A DNA stretch of 6,890 bases from Paracoccaceae bacterium (lineage in GTDB: Bacteria; Pseudomonadota; Alphaproteobacteria; Rhodobacterales; Rhodobacteraceae). The stretch covers positions 1-6,890 of the forward strand of contig SPLB01000178.1 in the NCBI GenBank assembly GCA_004566265.1. Direction: 5' to 3'. Position numbers and translations under genes: made by a program. How positions within the stretch are numbered: the first letter of the stretch is position 1; every line of letters starts with the position of its first letter. The notes under the pieces were generated by a model. The model worked only from the letters and a program-made list of their open reading frames with translations, ran no database searches and was not told the DNA's origin. Below, piece by piece: positions 1 through 4,314 of the stretch.

Positions 1-1
1 A

Positions 2-142
2 ACCGAAGCGGCCGCGCTGGAAACCGATGCTCTGCGTGCGCTGCTTGCCGAGCGGCAGGCGGGCCCGATGCAGGACGCTGCGGCCGGACGCAGCAGCACG
101 CAGGATATGCTTGCCCGGAAAAAGACCCAGCATGGGTTATGA
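2..142 (+). CDS. ParD-like antitoxin, C-terminal part (5' end outside window)
   Basis: This frame is open from the left edge and stops at TGA 140-142, giving 46 residues of a protein whose start lies outside the window. The visible part reads like the C-terminal tail of a ParD-type antitoxin: a helix with ALETDALRALLAER, then a charged, Gln/Ser/Lys-rich tail ending MLARKKTQHGL. In this family the N-terminal half is a ribbon-helix-helix DNA-binding domain that represses its own operon, and the C-terminal tail wraps and inhibits the toxin; the N-terminal half is not visible here. The gene overlaps the next one by 11 nt (132-142), the usual arrangement of a translationally coupled antitoxin-toxin pair. 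The call depends largely on that neighbour, because the fragment has no diagnostic motif of its own. Confidence 0.6.
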   Translation, partial: TEAAALETDALRALLAERQAGPMQDAAAGRSSTQDMLARKKTQHGL

Positions 143-500
143 GCTGCGCCGCGCGGCCGGTGTTGCGCGGGATCTGGAACTGATCTTTGACTTTCTCTTT
201 GACGCATCCCTTGCCTTTGGGGAGGACCAGCCAAGCGCCTTTGACCGGGCTGCCGAACGTATTCTGGTGATCGAAGACGCGATGGAGGCCCTGACAGCGG
301 CCCCGCATCAAGGCACCCTGCGCGAGGATCTGTTGCCCGGTCTGCGTCAGGTCACCAAGGGCCGCGCGGTCTTCTATTTCGATGTCGCGGATGACGCAGT
401 GATTCTGCGCGTCCTCGCCGTGTTTTACGGTGGTCAGGACCACCAGCGGCACGTGCTGCTGCGCTTGCTTGCGCCCGAGACGTCCCAAGAACAGCCCTAA
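132..500 (+). CDS. ParE/RelE-superfamily toxin of a type II toxin-antitoxin pair
   Basis: The predicted protein has 122 residues. It starts with MGYELRRAAGVARDLELIFDF, the N-terminal strand and helix pattern of ParE toxins. It ends with the family's typical strand series: LLPGLRQVTKGRAVFYF (about 67-83) and AVILRVLAVFYGGQDHQRHVL (about 89-109). ParE proteins poison DNA gyrase while RelE relatives cleave mRNA; the sequence alone does not settle which applies. An in-frame ATG at 27 would add 35 residues lying entirely within the antitoxin gene, with a Cys/Arg-rich composition unlike the family, so I chose ATG 132, which overlaps the antitoxin stop. A weak GGAA at 117-120 may serve as ribosome binding site. 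Its position next to repABC fits a role in post-segregational stabilisation of the replicon. Confidence 0.75.
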   Translation: MGYELRRAAGVARDLELIFDFLFDASLAFGEDQPSAFDRAAERILVIEDAMEALTAAPHQGTLREDLLPGLRQVTKGRAVFYFDVADDAVILRVLAVFYGGQDHQRHVLLRLLAPETSQEQP

Positions 501-516
501 AACCCCTGTTTTCTTA

Positions 517-539
517 GTGTCTGGCAGCCCAACAGACAC
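517..539. repeat. Inverted repeat / hairpin after the toxin gene
   Basis: GTGTCTG (517-523) and CAGACAC (533-539) are perfect 7-bp arms around a 9-nt loop, starting 16 nt after the toxin stop. It could end or stabilise the toxin mRNA and so insulate it from repA. There is no T-run on either strand after the stem, so a classical intrinsic terminator is not supported. Confidence 0.4.
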
Positions 540-543
540 AAGC

Positions 544-552
544 TGTGGAAAA
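544..552 (-). other. DnaA-box match upstream of repA
   Basis: On the minus strand this reads TTTTCCACA, an exact fit to the relaxed DnaA-box consensus TTWTNCACA. It is a single box about 120 nt before repA. Origins of repABC replicons are generally placed inside repC, so this box may affect repA expression, or it may be a chance match. Confidence 0.3.
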
Positions 553-573
553 ACCCCTTGCAAGAATCGTAGG

Positions 574-624
574 TAATGGACCATTAATTACGGAAAGCAG
601 TGAATATAACGACGGTTTCCGTAA
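574..624 (+). promoter_or_regulatory. Probable repA promoter/operator region with two inverted repeats
   Basis: Two dyads lie side by side. TAATGG-A-CCATTA (574-586) is a perfect palindrome around one base. TTACGGAAA (588-596) and TTTCCGTAA (616-624) are perfect 9-bp arms 19 nt apart. TATAAC at 605-610, a 5/6 match to a -10 box, sits between the longer arms; no good -35 is visible at standard spacing. repABC operons are known to be repressed by RepA with RepB at operators near the repA promoter, and this is where such an operator would be expected. The repeats and the -10 match are seen directly; the role is inferred. The leader then runs to a GAGGG ribosome binding site at 663-667, before ATG 673. 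Confidence 0.5.
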
Positions 625-672
625 CAAACGCTTCGACCAAACGGGGCACAAGCGGAGAGGTCGAGGGCAACA

Positions 673-1893
673 ATGAACGAATTGACAGATCAGGTCACCC
701 CCACAGCGGCCCAGCAGGAGCGTATTGACCTCCTCGTGGGCGAACACGCGCGCAAACTGTCCGAACGGCTGCAGGCGCATCGCGCCCAACTGTTCCCACC
801 AGACGCCAAACGCACCCTGCGCAAGTTCACCTCGGGTGAGGCGGCAGAGCTGTTGGGCGTCAAAGACGCTTACTTGCGCAAACTGCATCTGGATGGGCGC
901 GGCCCTTCGCCCGAAACCCGGGCCGGCGGGCGGCGCTATTATTCCCCCGAAGACATTCAGGACCTGCGCGAACTGTTGGAGGCCGGCACCAAATCCCCCG
1001 GCACCTATCTGCCCGGTCGGCGCGAGGGCGACCATCTGCAAGTGATCACCGTGATCAACTTCAAGGGTGGTTCCGGCAAGACCACCACCGCGGCGCATCT
1101 GGCGCAGAAAATGGCGCTCGATGGCTATAAGGTGCTGGCGATTGATCTCGACCCGCAGGCGTCGCTTTCGGCGTTGCATGGGTTCCAGCCAGAATTTGAT
1201 CTGCTGGACGGTGGCACGCTTTATGACGCGATCCGCTACGAGGATCCGGTGCTGCTTAAGGATGTGATCCAAAAGACTTATTTCACCAATCTGGACCTGA
1301 TTCCCGGCAATCTGGACCTGATGGAATTTGAACATGAAACACCCCGCGCACTGGCGCAGCGGGATAGTAACCTTTTCTTCACTAGAATTGGCGATGCGCT
1401 GCAATCGGTGGAACGGGACTATGACGTGGTTGTTATCGACTGCCCGCCGCAGCTGGGCTTTCTGACCATGTCCGCGCTCTCGGCCGCAACCGCGGTGCTG
1501 GTAACGGTGCATCCGCAGATGTTGGATGTGATGTCCATGTGCCAGTTCCTGCTTATGACCTCAAACCTGCTGGGCGTGGTCTCCGAGGCCGGCGGCAATA
1601 TGAACTACGACTGGCTGCGCTATGTCATCACCCGGTATGAACCCGGCGATGGCCCGCAGAACCAGATGGTCAGCTTTATGCGGTCGATGTTTGGCGATCA
1701 TGTTTTGAACCATCCCGTCCTGAAATCCACCGCGATCTCGGACGCTGGCATCACCAAACAGACGCTATACGAGGTCGAAAAAGGCCAGTTCACCCGCGCC
1801 ACCTACGAGCGTGCGGTTGAAAGCCTGAATGCCGTGAATGGCGAAATAGAACATTTGGTGCAAACAGCATGGGGTCGAAACCATGGCGCGTAA
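673..1893 (+). CDS. repA: RepA, ParA-type partition ATPase and operon repressor
   Basis: This 406-residue protein has the usual length and layout of RepA from repABC replicons. An N-terminal winged-helix segment (about 50-102) contains SGEAAELLGVKDAYLRKLH and GGRRYYSPEDIQDLREL, resembling MerR-type DNA-binding domains. The ParA/MinD ATPase domain follows, with the deviant Walker A KGGSGKTT (131-138), the A' motif VLAIDLDPQAS (154-164) and Walker B DVVVIDCPP (251-259). In this family the ATPase moves RepB-parS complexes over the nucleoid, and the protein represses its own operon. GAGGG at 663-667 gives a well-placed ribosome binding site for ATG 673. The 3' end overlaps repB by 11 nt (ATGGCGCGTAA), implying translational coupling. 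The protein looks intact. Confidence 0.95.
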   Translation: MNELTDQVTPTAAQQERIDLLVGEHARKLSERLQAHRAQLFPPDAKRTLRKFTSGEAAELLGVKDAYLRKLHLDGRGPSPETRAGGRRYYSPEDIQDLRELLEAGTKSPGTYLPGRREGDHLQVITVINFKGGSGKTTTAAHLAQKMALDGYKVLAIDLDPQASLSALHGFQPEFDLLDGGTLYDAIRYEDPVLLKDVIQKTYFTNLDLIPGNLDLMEFEHETPRALAQRDSNLFFTRIGDALQSVERDYDVVVIDCPPQLGFLTMSALSAATAVLVTVHPQMLDVMSMCQFLLMTSNLLGVVSEAGGNMNYDWLRYVITRYEPGDGPQNQMVSFMRSMFGDHVLNHPVLKSTAISDAGITKQTLYEVEKGQFTRATYERAVESLNAVNGEIEHLVQTAWGRNHGA

Positions 1894-2863
1894 AAACCTG
1901 CTCAAAGGGCTGATGGACACCCCCCCTGCCCCGTCGGATGCGGCCGAGCAGTCGGCGTCTGCCCCCGCCTCTACCCCCGTCGCCGCCCGTGTGGATGTTG
2001 CCAAGCCGCGCTATTCTTCGGGAGCGATTGGCGCCGTCAGCCAGTCGATTTTAGACCTGAAATCGCGCGCGGTGCAGGAAATCGAAACCGCGCAGATCGA
2101 CATGGCCGGCCTGCGTGACCGGCTGGACGAAGATGGCGGCATTGCCGACCTTCAGGCCTCGATCGCGGAATACGGCCAGCAGGTGCCGGTGCTGCTGCGC
2201 CCGCATCCCGAAACCGAAGGTCGCTTTCAGATCGTCTATGGCCGCCGCCGTGTCGCCGCGCTCAAGGCGCTTGGCAAACCGGTCAAAGCGCTGATCCGCG
2301 ATCTCGACGATCAATCCCTGATCCTGGCGCAGGGTCAGGAAAACAGCGCACGGCGCGACCTCAGCTTTATTGAGCGGGTCAACTTTGCCCGCCAGATGCG
2401 CGAGATGGGCTATGATCGCAAGATCATCTGCGACGCGCTGCATGTGGACAAAACCGTGATCTCGCGGATGATGTCGATTGCCGATCGCATCCCGGTTGAA
2501 GTGATCGAATTGGTCGGCGCCGCCCCTTCTATCGGCCGCGATCGTTGGATGAAAGTTGCTGATATCATTGAAGAATACGGCATCACCTATGCGCCGTCCC
2601 TGGCCCATGGCCAGACCTCGGATGAACGGTTCGAGGCCCTTCTCAAGGCGGTCACCCCCGGCAAGACACCGCCGCCCAAGAAAACCACACTCAAAGGCCA
2701 CGATGGACGGCATTTCACCAAAATCTCCCGCGCCCGCGGGTCCTTGACGCTGACCTTTAACAGCAAACGCGCCGAGGGCTTTGACGAATGGCTGGTGGAG
2801 AATTTTGAGGATCTTCACGCCCAATTCTGCCGCGAACAAAGCGACGCAGACACCAAGGGCTGA
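1883..2863 (+). CDS. repB: RepB, ParB-type centromere-binding partition protein
   Basis: The protein has 326 residues. It begins with MARKNLLKGLM, typical of RepB, then a low-complexity Ala/Pro/Ser tract (about 13-36). The ParB N-terminal domain contains LQASIAEYGQQVPVLLRPHP (90-109) and the box GRFQIVYGRRR (113-123), where ParB CTPases carry their GxxR-type signature. ENSARRDLSFIER (153-165) leads into a helix-turn-helix, about MGYDRKIICDALHVDKTVIS (175-194), which in this family reads parS. The C-terminal part probably dimerises. RepB works with RepA in plasmid segregation and in operon repression. Translation is likely coupled to repA by the 11-nt overlap, with GGGG at 1871-1874 as ribosome binding site. 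Two candidate target sites occur in this window, at 3013-3028 and 5790-5805. Confidence 0.95.
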   Translation: MARKNLLKGLMDTPPAPSDAAEQSASAPASTPVAARVDVAKPRYSSGAIGAVSQSILDLKSRAVQEIETAQIDMAGLRDRLDEDGGIADLQASIAEYGQQVPVLLRPHPETEGRFQIVYGRRRVAALKALGKPVKALIRDLDDQSLILAQGQENSARRDLSFIERVNFARQMREMGYDRKIICDALHVDKTVISRMMSIADRIPVEVIELVGAAPSIGRDRWMKVADIIEEYGITYAPSLAHGQTSDERFEALLKAVTPGKTPPPKKTTLKGHDGRHFTKISRARGSLTLTFNSKRAEGFDEWLVENFEDLHAQFCREQSDADTKG

Positions 2864-2865
2864 GG

Positions 2866-2887
2866 CTGCCCCACCGAGGTGGGGCAG
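2866..2887. repeat. 22-bp near-perfect palindrome right after repB
   Basis: The arms CTGCCCCACC (2866-2875) and GGTGGGGCAG (2878-2887) flank a 2-bp centre and begin 3 nt after the repB stop. In RNA this makes a strong GC-rich hairpin with a 4-nt loop on either strand. No T-run follows on either side, so it is not a standard intrinsic terminator. It could slow or stabilise the repAB message before repC, back up ctRNA termination from the other side, or be a protein binding site. Confidence 0.5.
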
Positions 2888-2933
2888 ATAACGAGCAGCG
2901 CAACCAGACAGGAGGCACGAAACAGACAGAGCT

Positions 2934-2992
2934 ATAAAAGACAAAGACCCCTCAGGACATGAATTCCCAAGAGGCCTTTTAGGTATGTAGCA
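2934..2992 (-). ncRNA. Antisense counter-transcribed RNA (ctRNA) controlling repC
   Basis: On the minus strand, 2979-2965 pairs with 2957-2943 in a 15-bp stem with no mismatch (11 Watson-Crick pairs and 4 G-U). It closes a 7-nt loop AUUCAUG (2964-2958) and is followed by the U-rich tail GUCUUUUAUAG. Read on the plus strand, the four G-U pairs become A-C mismatches, so the fold favours the antisense RNA. With the promoter at 3027-2998 the transcript would start near 2991-2994 and end near 2935, about 57 nt. A small antisense RNA of this size between repB and repC is a known regulator of repABC replicons: it base-pairs with the repC leader and lowers RepC synthesis and copy number, and acts as an incompatibility factor. 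The exact ends are estimates. Confidence 0.8.
2959..2982 (+). other. Seven-codon mini-ORF in the repC leader (speculative)
   Basis: ATG 2959 opens a frame MNSQEAF ending at TAG 2980-2982, with AGGA one base before the ATG, the same layout as at repC (AGGA 3071-3074, one base, ATG 3076). The start codon lies in the segment complementary to the ctRNA loop. An AGGAGG at 2910-2915 has no start codon nearby. No protein evidence is possible for so short a frame; it could be chance. Confidence 0.15.
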
Positions 2993-2997
2993 ATCCC

Positions 2998-3027
2998 TTT
3001 CTAGGCGCTCCGGTTGACGGCTGTCAA
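2998..3027 (-). promoter_or_regulatory. Predicted promoter of the ctRNA
   Basis: On the minus strand TTGACA (3027-3022, a perfect -35) is followed after 18 nt by TAGAAA (3003-2998, a 4/6 -10 match). Transcription would begin near 2991-2994, just before the ctRNA hairpin. The -35 hexamer lies inside the parS palindrome, so RepB bound there should affect this promoter. Confidence 0.65.
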
Positions 3028-3029
3028 CC
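3012..3029. other. parS: parS centromere site of the repABC system
   Basis: GTTGACGGCTGTCAAC (3013-3028) matches every fixed base of the known repABC centromere consensus GTTNNCNGCNGNNAAC. A flanking G and C extend the dyad to 18 bp, with one unpaired position (G3019/T3022). RepB binds such sites to build the partition complex. The site is 47 bp upstream of repC and contains the -35 box of the ctRNA promoter. In the repC mRNA the same bases could form a 7-bp stem. Confidence 0.85.
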
Positions 3030-3031
3030 AA

Positions 3032-3046
3032 CACCCGTGTCGGGTG
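3032..3046 (+). promoter_or_regulatory. Short GC-rich hairpin in the repC leader
   Basis: CACCCG and CGGGTG form a perfect 6-bp stem with a 3-nt loop, 2 nt after the parS dyad and 29 nt before the repC start. In repABC leaders a structure near the repC ribosome binding site controls translation when the ctRNA binds. This hairpin may be part of that switch, but it does not itself cover the ribosome binding site. Confidence 0.35.
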
Positions 3047-3075
3047 GTCGATAAAGTTTTGTCTCGTGACAGGAA

Positions 3076-4260
3076 ATGGAACAACTGACAACGACGCCCT
3101 TTGGGCGGCGGCCGGTGACGGCTGGGCTGGTGGCCCGCGTCGCCGCCAATCGGCAGGCAGCCGAAATCGAAACTACGGACAAATGGTCCCTGTTTCGCGA
3201 ACTCTCCAGCGCACGCGTGGCATTTGGGTTGAAAGATCGCACGCTGCTGGTGCTGAACGCGCTCCTCAGCTTTCTGCCCGGCAAGACGCTGGACACAGGC
3301 AAAGCGCTGGTGGTTTTCCCCTCAAACCTCGCCCTCGCGGATCGCGCCCACGGCATGGCCGAAAGCACATTACGGCGCCATCTGTCACTGTTGGTGGAAA
3401 CCGGGCTGATCGCCCGCCACGACAGCCCCAATGGCAAACGCTATGCCCACCGCAACAGCCGCGGAGAGATCGCCCGCGCCTTTGGCTTTGACCTGCGCCC
3501 GCTCTTGCTGCGCAGCGCGGAGATCATCCGCACCGCCGAAGAACTCCGCACCCAAAAAGAAGCCCTGCGCAGCATCCGGGAACGCATTGTGCTGATGAAA
3601 CGCGATGCGCTGAAATTCACCCTTTATGCCCAAGACAGCGCCCTGCCCGGCCCATGGCTGGACGTACTGGACCAGATAAGTCACGTCCACACCCAGCTGC
3701 GCCGCAAACTGGCGATTGGTGATCTGCAAGATATTGAGGCCGCGCTTGGTAAACTGCTATGCGAGATCCGCCGCGAGCTGGCCATTGAAACAACGGAATT
3801 GAGCGCCAGTGACGGCCAAAATGGGCGGCACTATCAGAATTCAGATAAAGACCTATTTGAATCTGAACAACGCAACGAAAAGGGTGACAACCCGACAGGA
3901 CCCGCCCCACAAACGCCAAAACCCCAACCGCATATGCCGCTCCATATGGTGCTAGAGGCCTGCCCCGACATTTTGCCCTATTGCGACACACGCCCGCAAA
4001 ATTGGCGCGACCTGATTGGCGCTGCTGGATTTGTCCGTGGCATGATGGGGATCAGCCCGACCGCCTGGGAAGACGCCCAACGCGACATGGGGGCTGAGGC
4101 GGCAGCTGTGACGCTTGCCTGCATTCTGCAACGCTTTGCTGACATCAAAAGCCCCGGCGGTTACCTGCGCAGCCTCAGCGCAAAGGCCGCGCTTGGCAGA
4201 TTCTCTACCGGACCCATGGTTATGGCGCTTTTGAACACAAAAAACAGGGTTGCCGTATGA
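3076..4260 (+). CDS. repC: RepC, replication initiator protein
   Basis: The protein has 394 residues, within the usual RepC range. The N-terminal region carries the RepC DNA-binding domain, including a winged-helix part around 86-145 (ESTLRRHLSLLVETGLIAR, then KRYAHRNSRGEIARAFGFDLRPL). A polar linker rich in Asn, Gln, Asp and Pro (about 245-288) leads to the conserved C-terminal domain with AAGFVRGMMGISPTAWEDA and the end block SPGGYLRSLSAKA. RepC is the limiting initiator and acts at an origin inside its own gene. ATG 3076 is the first possible start after an in-frame TGA at 3067. Its AGGA lies only one base from the ATG, which predicts weak translation, consistent with tight control by the ctRNA. 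The gene looks intact. Confidence 0.95.
   Translation: MEQLTTTPFGRRPVTAGLVARVAANRQAAEIETTDKWSLFRELSSARVAFGLKDRTLLVLNALLSFLPGKTLDTGKALVVFPSNLALADRAHGMAESTLRRHLSLLVETGLIARHDSPNGKRYAHRNSRGEIARAFGFDLRPLLLRSAEIIRTAEELRTQKEALRSIRERIVLMKRDALKFTLYAQDSALPGPWLDVLDQISHVHTQLRRKLAIGDLQDIEAALGKLLCEIRRELAIETTELSASDGQNGRHYQNSDKDLFESEQRNEKGDNPTGPAPQTPKPQPHMPLHMVLEACPDILPYCDTRPQNWRDLIGAAGFVRGMMGISPTAWEDAQRDMGAEAAAVTLACILQRFADIKSPGGYLRSLSAKAALGRFSTGPMVMALLNTKNRVAV
3832..3880. other. Candidate oriV: AT-rich segment with dyad inside repC
   Basis: About one third of the bases between 3832 and 3880 are G or C, clearly below the surrounding GC-rich coding sequence. The stretch contains the perfect 7-bp arms TTCAGAT (3840-3846) and ATCTGAA (3861-3867), 14 nt apart. 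It encodes the polar linker between the RepC domains, where protein constraint is low. In studied repABC plasmids the origin maps inside repC at an AT-rich region with dyad symmetry, so this is the best candidate here. No DnaA box was recognised in it. Confidence 0.55.
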
Positions 4261-4314
4261 TTTGACAGCGCCGGTCTTTTGTAGGGACAAAGGGGCATTT
4301 AAGCCGAGATTTTC

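Noticed and set aside
27..131. Upstream ATG giving the toxin 35 extra N-terminal residues
   Set aside because: The extension lies wholly in the antitoxin gene in another frame and does not resemble ParE proteins; ATG 132 gives the family's usual N-terminus.
514..1512. Long minus-strand open frame (332 codons) opposite repA
   Set aside because: It lies antisense to a clear ParA gene, has no recognisable motifs, and is the kind of shadow frame expected in GC-rich DNA.
2051..3091. Minus-strand open frame (346 codons) across repB and the repB-repC gap
   Set aside because: It is a shadow of repB and crosses the ctRNA and parS; no family resemblance was seen.
4262..4267. TTGACA just after the repC stop as a cas3 promoter
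   Set aside because: It matches a -35 box, but no acceptable -10 lies 15-19 nt downstream. A separate cas3 promoter is possible but unsupported. A similar TTGACA at the cas3 stop (6873-6878) has too little sequence after it to judge.
4276..4293. Hairpin CTTTTGT/ACAAAGG between repC and cas3 as a terminator
   Set aside because: The stem is only 7 bp with one G-T pair, is AT-rich and is not followed by a T-run.
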